Assembly (NCBI GenBank): GCA_947495685.1
Contig: CANLZY010000005.1
Location: forward strand, 124,001 to 188,000
DNA length: 64,000 nt
From: an uncultured Tropicimonas sp.
GTDB lineage: Bacteria; Pseudomonadota; Alphaproteobacteria; Rhodobacterales; Rhodobacteraceae
Direction: 5' to 3'
In this document: in pieces, positions 19,326 through 27,314 of the stretch
Numbering within the stretch: position 1 is the first letter of the stretch
Layout of the letters: each line of letters begins with the position of its first letter
Position numbers and translations under genes: made by a program
The notes under the pieces: model-generated
Database searches by the model: none
What the model was told of the DNA's origin: nothing
The model's input: the letters and a program-made list of their open reading frames with translations, nothing else

Positions 19326-19789
19326 GCCTTTTGTGGCGGGAGGCGGTGCGCGCTGACGTGCCCGCCATCGTTGCGATGTTGGCGGATGACGTGTTGGGGC
19401 AGGGGCGGGAAGGCGCGGATCTGGCCCGCTATCTTGCCGTCTTCGATGCGCTTCAGCAGGAAGGCGGAAACACCCTGATCGTCGGCGAACAGGACGGTCA
19501 GGTCGTGGCAACCTATCAACTGACGCTGATCTCGGGGCTGTCGCTGAAAGCGGCGCGGCGGGCGCAGGTCGAGAGCGTGCGGGTCGCTGCCACGTATCAC
19601 GGGCGCGGGCTTGGGACCGCCTTGATGGCGGATGCCGAAACGCGCGCGCGCGCCGGCAGGTGCACGCTGATGCAGCTGACCTCGAACCGCGCGCGGGACG
19701 GGGCGCATGCATTCTACGGGGCGCTTGGCTACGAGGCCTCTCACCTCGGGTTCAAGAAAATCCTGGGGCCACCGCCTGGTGATGCCTGA
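19322..19789 (+). CDS. GNAT family N-acetyltransferase
   Basis: The product has 155 residues. The acetyl-CoA binding motif is seen as [24 protein letters not shown], and the C-terminal [19 protein letters not shown] is typical of GNAT enzymes. The substrate is unknown. It is translationally coupled to trpF through an ATGA overlap and precedes trpB by 144 bases. Insertion of a small acetyltransferase between trpF and trpB occurs in other Rhodobacterales. Confidence 0.88.
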   Translation: MSLLWREAVRADVPAIVAMLADDVLGQGREGADLARYLAVFDALQQEGGNTLIVGEQDGQVVATYQLTLISGLSLKAARRAQVESVRVAATYHGRGLGTALMADAETRARAGRCTLMQLTSNRARDGAHAFYGALGYEASHLGFKKILGPPPGDA

Positions 19790-19933
19790 CAGAGAGGCGA
19801 TTCTCCGGCGGAAGATCGTGCGGCCAGCGGGGATATTTCCGGACAGAAGCACGCGCGAGGTGGTTTCCCCTGCCTGTCTGGCGGTATAGGATCGCGCGAC
19901 GTCCGGTCGGGCGCAGATAGCAGCGAGGAAGAG

Positions 19934-21166
19934 ATGCCTGAGGATCTGATCAATTCGTTCATGAGCGGCCCCGACGAGAATGGGCGTTTTGGCAAGTTTG
20001 GCGGGCGGTTCGTGTCGGAGACGCTGATGCCGCTGATTCTGGACCTCGAGGCCCAGTACGAATTTGCCAAGACCGACGACAGCTTCTGGGCGGAGATGCA
20101 CGATCTTTGGACCCACTACGTGGGCCGTCCGTCGCCGTTGTATTTTGCCGACCGGCTGACGTCGCATCTGGGTGGGGCGAAAATCTACCTGAAACGGGAC
20201 GAGTTGAACCACACCGGCGCGCACAAGATCAACAACGTGCTGGGCCAGATCATCCTGGCGCGGCGCATGGGCAAGACCCGGATCATCGCAGAGACCGGCG
20301 CCGGGCAGCACGGGGTGGCGACGGCGACCGTTTGCGCCAAGTTCGGGCTGAAGTGCGTGGTCTACATGGGCGCCACCGACGTGAAACGCCAGGCACCGAA
20401 CGTGTTCCGGATGAAGCTGCTGGGGGCGGAGGTCATTCCGGTGACCAGCGGTCGCGGCACGTTGAAGGATGCGATGAACGATGCGCTGCGTGACTGGGTG
20501 ACCAATGTGCGCGACACGTTCTATTGCATCGGCACCGTGGCCGGGCCGCACCCGTACCCCGCGATGGTGCGTGATTTTCAGTGCATCATCGGCAAGGAAG
20601 CCAAGGCGCAGATGCAGGAGCGTGAAGGGCGGTTGCCCGACACCCTGATCGCGGCGATCGGCGGCGGGTCCAATGCGATGGGCCTGTTCTACCCGTTCCT
20701 GGATGACAAGGACGTGCGGATCATCGGTGTCGAGGCCGGTGGTCACGGCGTGAATGAAAAGATGGAGCATTGCGCCTCCCTGACCGGTGGGCGGCCCGGG
20801 GTGTTGCACGGCAACCGGACCTATCTATTGCAGGACGACGACGGGCAGATCCTGGAGGGGCATTCGATTTCTGCCGGTCTGGACTATCCGGGGATCGGGC
20901 CGGAACATTCGTGGCTGCACGACATCGGGCGGGCCGAATATGTCTCTATCACCGATGTGGAGGCGCTGGAGGCGTTCCAGCTCTGTTGTGAGCTGGAGGG
21001 GATCATCCCGGCGCTGGAGCCTTCGCACGCACTGGCCCATGTGTTGAAGATTGCGCCGGAGCTTCCGGCCGACCATCTGATCTGCATGAACATGTGTGGT
21101 CGTGGCGACAAGGATATCTTTACTGTCGCGCGCGCCCTTGGCGTCGACATGGGTGACGTGGACTGA
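19934..21166 (+). CDS. trpB: Tryptophan synthase beta chain
   Basis: The product has 410 residues and joins indole and serine to make tryptophan. The PLP lysine is K98 in [17 protein letters not shown] is the PLP phosphate loop, and [18 protein letters not shown] is the usual N-terminal signature. [20 protein letters not shown] is also diagnostic. The ATG at 19934 follows an AGCGAGGAAG ribosome site. The partner trpA is not next to it: a hairpin and then unrelated genes follow. Confidence 0.97.
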   Translation: MPEDLINSFMSGPDENGRFGKFGGRFVSETLMPLILDLEAQYEFAKTDDSFWAEMHDLWTHYVGRPSPLYFADRLTSHLGGAKIYLKRDELNHTGAHKINNVLGQIILARRMGKTRIIAETGAGQHGVATATVCAKFGLKCVVYMGATDVKRQAPNVFRMKLLGAEVIPVTSGRGTLKDAMNDALRDWVTNVRDTFYCIGTVAGPHPYPAMVRDFQCIIGKEAKAQMQEREGRLPDTLIAAIGGGSNAMGLFYPFLDDKDVRIIGVEAGGHGVNEKMEHCASLTGGRPGVLHGNRTYLLQDDDGQILEGHSISAGLDYPGIGPEHSWLHDIGRAEYVSITDVEALEAFQLCCELEGIIPALEPSHALAHVLKIAPELPADHLICMNMCGRGDKDIFTVARALGVDMGDVD

Positions 21167-21207
21167 CACGCGTTCTGCCCATCCCTCGGTCCGATCCAAA
21201 CGATGAC

Positions 21208-21236
21208 GGAGCCCAGGGCGCTCTGCCCGGGGCTCC
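21208..21236 (+). terminator. Hairpin after trpB
   Basis: GGAGCCC then GGGC (21208-21219) pairs with GCCC then GGGCTCC (21225-21236) with one internal mismatch and a five-base loop. No T-run follows, but the stem is strong and sits 42 bases after the trpB stop. Confidence 0.5.
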
Positions 21237-21380
21237 GACAGGGCGGTGTGCAATGGGCCATTGCGCGTGATGGCCTCGGGTGCACGCGCCCGTTGGTCTG
21301 TCGGATCTATCGCTTCCGGGCGCCTGTTTGAGCAGCTCCCCGGAAGTCGAGATCAGGGCACTGGCGGGGAATTCGACTCC

Positions 21381-21435
21381 ATAAACCTGAGTTTATAGCC
21401 TTTGGTCAGAGGTTTATTGGATGCTGTCTAAACCT
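21381..21435. repeat. Palindromic AAACCT/AGGTTT repeats, possible operator
   Basis: ATAAAC and GTTTAT (21381-21386 and 21391-21396) form a perfect palindrome around CTGA. AGGTTTA (21410-21416) and TAAACCT (21429-21435) form a second inverted pair. Three copies of the same core are thus clustered 80-135 bases before the acidic-protein gene. A possible promoter, TTGGTC-N17-TGTCTA (21402-21430), overlaps the second pair, so a bound regulator could control it. Confidence 0.45.
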
Positions 21436-21514
21436 GTGGCGGATGGATTTCACACCTGATCGGTAATCCTGCTTGGGGTGTCGCAAATGCGGCCCAACCC
21501 TGAGGAGACTGACG

Positions 21515-21988
21515 ATGAAATTCATGATTCCCGCCCTGATGACGCTGTCGACACTGCTGGGCACCACCGCAATCGCCAGCGCGGCGGCCGGAGACAAGGT
21601 TGTCCAGCAACTCGCCAAGGAGGGCTATACCCGCATCGAGGTCAAACGCAGCAAGAAACGCGTCCGCATCGAGGCGAAGGGTCCGAATGGCGAACGGGAG
21701 ATTGTGATCGCACGAAAATCCGGCAAGGTGCTCAAGGATGAGACCGAGTCCGAAGACGACGATGATGCCAACGACGACACGGATGACGATTCTGCAGAAT
21801 CCGATGATGATCGGGGCAAGGGCAAGCAACACAAGCGTCGCGGCAAGGACGACGATGATGACGACGACGATGATGACGACGACGATGATGACGACGACGA
21901 TGATGACGACGACGATGATGACGACGATGATGACGACGACAGCGACGACGATGATGATGAAGACGACGAAGATGACGACGACAGCTGA
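21515..21988 (+). CDS. Secreted PepSY-like protein with a poly-aspartate tail
   Basis: The product has 157 residues. Residues 1-25 are a signal peptide (ending ASAAAG). About residues 26-80 form a small PepSY-like domain (KVVQQLAKEGYTRIEVKR, then VRIEAKG and REIVIARKSGKVLKDE). A linker with basic patches (GKGKQHKRRGK) follows. The tail has 31 consecutive Asp and then a further Asp/Glu mix, interrupted by one Ser. The ATG at 21515 has a GAGGAG ribosome site. The tail is encoded by tandem repeats, so its length may vary between strains. The function is unknown. A polyanionic exported tail suggests calcium or cation binding, which is inference. The next gene is a paralogue. Confidence 0.8.
   Translation: MKFMIPALMTLSTLLGTTAIASAAAGDKVVQQLAKEGYTRIEVKRSKKRVRIEAKGPNGEREIVIARKSGKVLKDETESEDDDDANDDTDDDSAESDDDRGKGKQHKRRGKDDDDDDDDDDDDDDDDDDDDDDDDDDDDDDDSDDDDDEDDEDDDDS
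21848..21922 (+). repeat. Tandem 15-bp repeats coding for Asp
   Basis: Five perfect copies of GACGACGATGATGAC run head to tail, followed by a partial copy. They encode only Asp. The unit is a multiple of three, so slippage would change tail length without shifting the frame. Confidence 0.95.
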
Positions 21989-22038
21989 TCAACGGGTCCA
22001 GGCACGCCGTGGTGGCGTGCTGTCCCATGCTGCAACGA

Positions 22039-22066
22039 CAACACCCCGGCTTTGGCCGGGGTGTTG
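22039..22066 (+). terminator. Perfect 12-bp hairpin between the two acidic-protein genes
   Basis: CAACACCCCGGC (22039-22050) pairs perfectly with GCCGGGGTGTTG (22055-22066) around TTTG. It may terminate the first transcript or act as an attenuator or RNA-stability element. No long T-run follows, and the next start is only 25 bases away. Confidence 0.6.
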
Positions 22067-22090
22067 CCCGTCTGAGAGGAACATGCGTCG

Positions 22091-22561
22091 ATGCGCCTGA
22101 TATTCCCGATCCTGATCGCCCTTTGCCTGGGGCTGGCCTTGCCCGCCACGGCAGAGACCGCGCAGGACCGTGTTGTGCGGGAATTGCGCCAGCAGGGATA
22201 TGATAGCTTTTCCGGACAGCGGACCTTGCTGGGGCGAGTTCGGATCGTCGCGACAGCGCCGGGATGGCGCCGCGAGGTTGTGTTGAACCCGAGGACCGGC
22301 GAGATCCTGCGCGATTATGCGCGGCGCCTTAAGGATGATGACGACCGGACCAATTCCGGGACAGATGACAATAGCGACAAGACGTCCGGGACCGGCGGGA
22401 CGGCGAGCGACCGCGAGAACGAAGCCGACAACCGGGACGACCGCGAAGACGACGACAAGAGCGAGAGAGACGAGAAGGACGAGAAGGACGACAGGGACGA
22501 GGAAGACGAAGAAGACGAAGATGATGAAGACGAGGACGAAGACGAAGACGAGGATGACTGA
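22091..22561 (+). CDS. Secreted PepSY-like protein with an acidic tail (paralogue)
   Basis: The product has 156 residues. A signal peptide (1-22, ending ATAE) precedes a PepSY-like domain similar to the one in the previous gene: RVVRELRQQGYDSFSGQ, GRVRIVATAPG and REVVLNPRTGEILRDYA. From residue ~80 the tail is highly charged: first Asp/Arg/Asn/Thr-rich, then alternating Asp/Glu/Lys, ending in about 20 nearly pure Asp/Glu. A GAGAGGAAC ribosome site precedes the ATG. Its stop overlaps the start of the LuxR-type regulator by eight bases, so the two are coupled. The function is unknown. Confidence 0.8.
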   Translation: MRLIFPILIALCLGLALPATAETAQDRVVRELRQQGYDSFSGQRTLLGRVRIVATAPGWRREVVLNPRTGEILRDYARRLKDDDDRTNSGTDDNSDKTSGTGGTASDRENEADNRDDREDDDKSERDEKDEKDDRDEEDEEDEDDEDEDEDEDEDD

Positions 22562-23117
22562 GCCGGTGCCGGACCGGCAAAGTCATGCCTCTTCGGGGGC
22601 GACCATCCGGACGCTCCTGGTCGGGGTGGTCGCGCTTCAACTGCTGTCGGCGGTCTTCTTCTCCTATGATATCTTGGGGACGATGGTTGGTATCCGCACC
22701 CAGCCGCTGGATTGGTGGACCCACGAACTGATCGAGATCGGCGCAGTCATCGGGCTTGTCGTGGGGACGATGTTCGGCCTGATTGCCCTACGGCACAGTG
22801 ACGCCCGCCGCCGCGAGGCCGAGGACAAGCTGGCGGTGATCTCGGGGGCGTTTCACGACCTTCTGGAAGAGCGCTTCGCGGACTGGATGCTGACCCCGGC
22901 CGAACATGACGTGGCTTTTTTCGTGATGAAGGGCCTGTCGACGCAAGAGATCGCGGGCCTGCGCAACACCTCCGAAGGGACCGTCAAGGCGCAGACGAAT
23001 GCGATCTATCGCAAGGCCGGTGTTACAGGGCGCGTGCAACTGGTCAGCCTGTTCATCGATGACCTGATGAACGATCAGTTGTCGTTGCCGGCCCCGGAGT
23101 CCTCTGACGCATCATAA
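22554..23117 (+). CDS. Membrane-anchored LuxR-family transcription regulator
   Basis: The product has 187 residues. Two transmembrane helices (about 19-40 and 58-79) are joined by a short loop. A helical linker (80-110) leads to a LuxR/NarL-type helix-turn-helix (about 112-172): LTPAEHDVAFFVMKGLSTQEIAGLRNTSEGTVKAQTNAIYRKAG. The two helices put both ends in the cytosol and expose only a ~17-residue loop. Coupling to the acidic secreted protein suggests that the regulator senses an envelope state connected with it. The 3' end overlaps the convergent DUF2237-like gene by 43 bases. The regulated genes are unknown; the upstream palindromes are candidates. Confidence 0.85.
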   Translation: MTEPVPDRQSHASSGATIRTLLVGVVALQLLSAVFFSYDILGTMVGIRTQPLDWWTHELIEIGAVIGLVVGTMFGLIALRHSDARRREAEDKLAVISGAFHDLLEERFADWMLTPAEHDVAFFVMKGLSTQEIAGLRNTSEGTVKAQTNAIYRKAGVTGRVQLVSLFIDDLMNDQLSLPAPESSDAS

Positions 23118-23473
23118 AGCTCCAGCACGTCCAGCGGAACGATGCTCAACGCCCGCCGGTGGGTGGCGGACAGGTTCACGCGCGGCGCGCAGCCTTCATC
23201 GTGAGCCTGAAGGAAGCGACCGGCACAGAGGCACCACTGGTCCCCCGGTGACAGGCCGGCAAAACCGAACTCTGGCCGTGGAGTGCTGAGATCGTTTCCG
23301 ACATATTTGGAAAATGCGAGGAATTCGGCGGTCATGACCGCACAGACGGTGTGGCTGCCGCGGTCCGCGTCGCAGGTGTTGCAGGCGCCGTCCCGAAAGA
23401 ACCCCGTCACGGGCCGGGTCGAACACAGGCTCATCGGGCCTCCCAGAACGTTGATGGATGGGTCTTTTTCCAT
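23075..23473 (-). CDS. DUF2237-like protein
   Basis: The product has 132 residues. It begins MEKDPSINVLGGPMSLCSTRPVTGFFRDGACNTC and includes GSHTVCAVMTAEFLAFSKYVGNDLSTP and GLSPGDQWCLCAGRFLQA, typical of the DUF2237 family. These are small cytosolic Cys-containing proteins of unknown function, common in bacteria and algae. The ATG at 23473 is preferred over the long upstream open frame, which is antisense-like and runs through pth. It converges on, and overlaps, the LuxR-type gene by 43 bases. pth lies 124 bases upstream on the same strand. Confidence 0.85.
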   Translation of the reverse strand: MEKDPSINVLGGPMSLCSTRPVTGFFRDGACNTCDADRGSHTVCAVMTAEFLAFSKYVGNDLSTPRPEFGFAGLSPGDQWCLCAGRFLQAHDEGCAPRVNLSATHRRALSIVPLDVLELYDASEDSGAGNDN

Positions 23474-23597
23474 GGTGCGGTTCCCTAGCGGTTCACGGCG
23501 AGCATACGCCTGTGAGGGGATCTGTCGAGCGTCGCCGTCAGATCGGTTGCGACCGGGCGCATTGCACCGCGCGACGTGCGGGCTGGACCGGGCGAGG

Positions 23598-24287
23598 TCA
23601 TCGAAACTTGTCGGCCAGCCTTTGCAGTGCGCTGCGGGTATCGCTGGCGGGAGGCGCGTCGGCCCCTGTTGATGGAGCGGCCTGCGGAGGACCTTTGGGG
23701 CCCGTGGTCGAGGATCGCGGCGGGTTGGTGCGCAGTGCGATGGCATTCTGGAACCTGCCGGCATCGCCGTCGGCCAGATGCGGGGCGCCGTCACCGATCC
23801 CGCGCAGAAGATCATCCAGCCAGCCGGCATCTGCCTTGGGGAAATCGCGCAGCACATAGCCCGACACGGCGTCCTTGTGGCCGGGATGGCCAATGCCCAG
23901 CCGTACCCGGCGGTACTCCGGCCCGATGGCGGCGTGGATCGAGCGCAGCCCGTTGTGCCCCGCATGCCCGCCACCCTGTTTGACCCGCACCTTGCCGGGC
24001 GCAAGGTCCAGTTCGTCATGAAAGACGGTCACGTCCGACGGCTCCAGCTTGTAGAACCGCATCGCCGCGCCAACCGATTGGCCGGACAGGTTCATGAATG
24101 TCTCGGGCTTCAGGAGCAAGACCCTGTCGCGCCCCAGTCGCCCTTCGCACAGCTGACCTTGGAACTTTGCGCGCCAGGGGCCGAAAGCATGGTCGCCGGC
24201 AATCTGATCCATCGCCATGAAGCCGATGTTGTGCCGGTTCTGCTGGTATTTTGCCCCCGGATTTCCGAGGCCGACAAACAACTGCAC
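23598..24287 (-). CDS. pth: Peptidyl-tRNA hydrolase
   Basis: The product has 229 residues from a GTG at 24287 and recycles peptidyl-tRNA. Signatures are LFVGLGNPGAKYQQNRHNIGF (catalytic His in NRHNIG), KPETFMNLSGQSV, FHDELDLAPGKVR (catalytic Asp) and GGGHAGHNGLRSI. The GTG is chosen because AAGGAG lies eight bases upstream; an upstream TTG start would absorb the ribosome site. The last ~45 residues are a Pro/Ala-rich extension ending in a basic helix (SALQRLADKFR), common in Rhodobacterales. Confidence 0.95.
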   Translation of the reverse strand: MQLFVGLGNPGAKYQQNRHNIGFMAMDQIAGDHAFGPWRAKFQGQLCEGRLGRDRVLLLKPETFMNLSGQSVGAAMRFYKLEPSDVTVFHDELDLAPGKVRVKQGGGHAGHNGLRSIHAAIGPEYRRVRLGIGHPGHKDAVSGYVLRDFPKADAGWLDDLLRGIGDGAPHLADGDAGRFQNAIALRTNPPRSSTTGPKGPPQAAPSTGADAPPASDTRSALQRLADKFR

Positions 24288-24559
24288 CGCGCTGTCTCCT
24301 TGCTGCAACTGGTCCTGTTCCGCTAATGGCTGTCATGCCCGGAACCCGACCGAAATGCCACCCCGGGGCGTCGAAAACAGCGCCTGGCTGCCTGCGAAAC
24401 GCCTCAATGCCGCCGCGCTGGTGGCTGGATTCGCCCTCTTCCTGTCCGTTGGCGGTGGTTTCGCCGAAAAAGCTTTAGTTCTGTATGGTTTTCTCAATGT
24501 GATAGAGTACCCTACGTATTACACGCGAACGGTAGCGCTAGCGGCGCGGAGGAAACGGT

Positions 24560-25648
24560 ATGATGAAATTTGACCGTCTATGCAGGCGTATGGCCCTTGG
24601 GGCCTGGATGATCGGTGTGCTGTCAGGGTCGGCCCTTGTGGCGCAACCCGCGGCGTTCGAGAGTGGCTGGACGCTTCAGCCACAAGCCTCGTCGTTGTCC
24701 TTCCAGTCGATCAAGGACGGAACCAAGGTCGAATCCAGCAGTTTTGCCTCCCTCGAAGGTGAGATTGCCGAGGATGGCACCGCCACCATCGAGGTGCACC
24801 TGGAATCCGTCGATACCAAGATCGACCTGCGCAATGTCCGTATGCGGTTCCTGTTCTTCGAAACGTTCCTGTACCCGAAGGCCATCATTACCACCCGGAT
24901 CGACGCGGCGCTTCTGGCGGACCTGCCGCAGATTCGGCGCAAGGTGGTCCGGTTGCCCTACGAACTGGATCTGCACGGGATCAAGAAATCCTTCGAGGCG
25001 GACGTGGTGGTGATGCTGCTGGGCGACGACCAGGTCGCGGTGACCACGGCCCAGCCGATCTCGGTTGCGATCACGGACTTCAACATGTCTGAAGGCCTGG
25101 CCAAGCTGGAAGAGGCCGCCGGCCTGCCGATCATCCCCTCGGCCACCGTGTCCTTCGATTTCATGTTCTCGCGCAATGGCACCGGCGGCGGGACCGATGT
25201 TGCACAGGCGACCGCCCTGGTTCCAGCGGCACCCGTCACAGAGGGATCACGGGCGCAGGAATCCACCGGCGACTTTGGCCGCGAAGAGTGCAGCACCCGT
25301 TTCGAGACGCTGTCGCAGTCGGGCAACATCTTCTTCGGCTCGGGCAGTGTCCGGCTGGATGACAAGAGCGCTCCGCTTCTGAATGAACTGTCGGGTATCA
25401 TCAAGCGGTGCCCCGGAATGGTCATCGAGGTGGCGGGTCATACCGACAGTGTCGGCGGCGAAGGCGCAAACCTGCGCCTGTCCGAACGCCGTGCTGCCTC
25501 GGTCGCAGAATTCCTGACCGGCACCGGCATCGCGGCGAACCGGGTTGTCAGCGCCGGGTTTGGCGAGGCCGAACCGGTGGCATCCAACGACACCCCCGAG
25601 GGGCGCAGCCGCAACCGTCGCATCGAATTTTCCATCGTGGACCAGTGA
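24560..25648 (+). CDS. Secreted YceI-like domain fused to an OmpA peptidoglycan-binding domain
   Basis: The product has 362 residues. A signal peptide covers residues 1-28 (GSALVAQPA). The first domain (about 33-215) resembles YceI: SGWTLQPQASSLSFQSIKDG, then SSSFASLEGEI and repeated beta strands. YceI proteins are lipocalin-like periplasmic proteins that bind isoprenoid lipids. The second domain (about 245-362) is OmpA-like, with VIEVAGHTDSVGGEGANLRLSERRAASV and a final GRSRNRRIEFSI, which should bind peptidoglycan. The ATG ATG start has a GAGGAAACG ribosome site. It is followed 37 bases later by the caspase-like gene, probably in one operon. The fusion is unusual and its role unknown. Confidence 0.85.
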   Translation: MMKFDRLCRRMALGAWMIGVLSGSALVAQPAAFESGWTLQPQASSLSFQSIKDGTKVESSSFASLEGEIAEDGTATIEVHLESVDTKIDLRNVRMRFLFFETFLYPKAIITTRIDAALLADLPQIRRKVVRLPYELDLHGIKKSFEADVVVMLLGDDQVAVTTAQPISVAITDFNMSEGLAKLEEAAGLPIIPSATVSFDFMFSRNGTGGGTDVAQATALVPAAPVTEGSRAQESTGDFGREECSTRFETLSQSGNIFFGSGSVRLDDKSAPLLNELSGIIKRCPGMVIEVAGHTDSVGGEGANLRLSERRAASVAEFLTGTGIAANRVVSAGFGEAEPVASNDTPEGRSRNRRIEFSIVDQ

Positions 25649-25685
25649 GGGTCTGATGACCGCAAACAAGAGGACAGGAGACTCC

Positions 25686-27236
25686 ATGGCAGGACGCGCG
25701 TACCGGGCAGGCTGGAAACATCTGTTACGGGGAATGGCCCTGATGGCCGTGGTTCTGGTCGGGACTCAGGCTAACGCCGGATCGCGGGTCGCGCTGGTGG
25801 TTGGCAACGAGGCCTATGGCAGCGTGGTTCCGCTGGACAATCCGGCGGCTGACGCACGGTTGGTGGCCGAAAACCTGTCTCAAAAGGGCTTTGACGTGAC
25901 CCTGCTGACCGACGCGGGCCAGATCGAACTGAACCGCGCCATTGCGCAGTTCGGCCGCGACCTGCGCGCCTCGGGCGAAGAGACCACCGGCCTGTTCTAC
26001 TATGCCGGACATGCGGTGCAGTCTTTCGGTGCGAACTTCCTGTTGCCGGTGGACGTTTCGTTGACCGATGCCGCCGACCTCAGCCTTGTGGCGGTGCGCG
26101 CCGACGCGGTGTTGCGGCAGATGGCGTCGGCAGCCAACCGCACCAACATCGTCATTCTGGATGCCTGTCGGAACAATCCCTTCTCGGACATTCCCGACAT
26201 GAACGACAACGGGCTGGCCGAGATGAAGGCACCGACCGGCACCTACATGGCCTATTCGACCGCGCCGGGAAGTGTCGCGATGGACGGTCTGGACGGCAAC
26301 AGCCCCTTCACCAAGGCGCTGGCAAAGGAAATGCAGACCGCTGGCCTGTCGATCGAACAGGCATTCAAGAACGTTCGCAGCACCGTTCTGGCCGAGACCA
26401 GCGGGCGGCAGACGCCCTGGGACACCTCGTCGATGACGCAGGAATTCTTCTTTACCCCGCCGCTGCAAAAGAGCGCCGAAGAAGTCGCCGCCGATCAGTT
26501 CTTCGAGTCGCTCAAGCGCAGCCGCGATCCCGTGCAGATCGTTCTGTTCTTGCGGACCTATCCCGAAAGCGAGCATTTCGATGCCGCGCGCGCCATGCTG
26601 ACCGAAGTCCTGGATGGCAGCACGACAAGCGCACCTGCGGCCCCGGTTGTCGCGGCGGCCCCGGTGGTTGCCGCGCCGCAAGTCCCGGCCCCCACCACCC
26701 GCAGCGGCCCAAGTGCCAGCGAAGAAGAACTGATCGGCAAGGCGCAGGCCTCCGGACAGGTCGAGGATTATCAGCTTTACCTCGACGCTTTTCCCAACGG
26801 CACCTTTGCTGAATTGGCGAAGATGGAGATTTCGGCCAAGGTCGCCAAGGATCCTGCGGCCCCGGTTGGTGGCCTTGCCGTTGCGGCTGCCCCGGAACCC
26901 GCGGCCCCGGCTGCCCCAGTGGAAGCCGCTCCGCCAACCACGGAAGACCTGTTGTTTGACACCATCATCGTCTCGGGCGATCCGGTGCTGGACGGGCGCA
27001 CTATTGCTGCGTTGGTTGCCGGTAGCCCGCTGTTTCCGCCAATCGACGGCTTGCCGGAAGCGGTCTGGAAGGATCGCGCCTGTGCCACCTGCCATGAGTG
27101 GACACCGGAGGCGCTGTGCGATCAGGCCACGACCTATCTCGCGGAGGCAGGTACCCGTTCGCTCAGCAAACAGCACCCCTATGGCGGCGGCTTCAAACGC
27201 GTTCTGCGCGACTGGGCCGGCGGCGGCTGTCGCTGA
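25686..27236 (+). CDS. Secreted caspase-like protein with a C-terminal CxxCH (haem-c) motif
   Basis: The product has 516 residues. A signal peptide (about 1-31, ending QANAG) exports it. Residues ~33-260 are a caspase-like (peptidase C14) domain with the catalytic pair H109 (YYAGHAVQ) and C161 (LDACRNNPF). An Ala/Pro-rich linker and a short repeat-like segment (LIGKAQASGQVEDYQLYLDAFPNGTFAEL) follow. The C-terminal ~80 residues contain C466-A-T-C469-H470, a perfect c-type haem attachment motif, plus two further Cys. The ATG at 25686 (GGACAGGAG ribosome site) is preferred to one at 25656. It lies downstream of the YceI-OmpA gene. Substrates are unknown. Confidence 0.85.
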   Translation: MAGRAYRAGWKHLLRGMALMAVVLVGTQANAGSRVALVVGNEAYGSVVPLDNPAADARLVAENLSQKGFDVTLLTDAGQIELNRAIAQFGRDLRASGEETTGLFYYAGHAVQSFGANFLLPVDVSLTDAADLSLVAVRADAVLRQMASAANRTNIVILDACRNNPFSDIPDMNDNGLAEMKAPTGTYMAYSTAPGSVAMDGLDGNSPFTKALAKEMQTAGLSIEQAFKNVRSTVLAETSGRQTPWDTSSMTQEFFFTPPLQKSAEEVAADQFFESLKRSRDPVQIVLFLRTYPESEHFDAARAMLTEVLDGSTTSAPAAPVVAAAPVVAAPQVPAPTTRSGPSASEEELIGKAQASGQVEDYQLYLDAFPNGTFAELAKMEISAKVAKDPAAPVGGLAVAAAPEPAAPAAPVEAAPPTTEDLLFDTIIVSGDPVLDGRTIAALVAGSPLFPPIDGLPEAVWKDRACATCHEWTPEALCDQATTYLAEAGTRSLSKQHPYGGGFKRVLRDWAGGGCR

Positions 27237-27252
27237 ATTCCAATGAGATTGC

Positions 27253-27282
27253 GCGGCGCGGGTGTTTCCCGCTCCGCGCCGC
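27253..27282. terminator. Bidirectional hairpin between convergent genes
   Basis: GCGGCGCGG (27253-27261) pairs perfectly with CCGCGCCGC (27274-27282). It lies between the ends of the caspase-like gene (+) and the TonB-like gene (-). Confidence 0.6.
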
Positions 27283-27314
27283 CTCTGCGCCGACCTCCGG
27301 GGCTGTCGGGGGCG

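Larger units (their letters stand above)
21167..21514. other. Intergenic region between trpB and the acidic-protein cluster
   Basis: This 348-base gap holds a G+C-rich hairpin soon after trpB and, further right, a patch with lower G+C and a set of AAACCT/AGGTTT repeats, both listed separately. No gene is supported in it. Confidence 0.6.

Noticed and set aside
21848-21988. Regular repeats that might suggest a CRISPR-like array
   Set aside because: The repeats are 15 bp, contiguous without spacers and in frame with a coding region.
24355-24573. A 72-codon frame between pth and the YceI-OmpA gene
   Set aside because: It lacks a ribosome site, overlaps the start of the next gene and covers a low-G+C promoter-like stretch.
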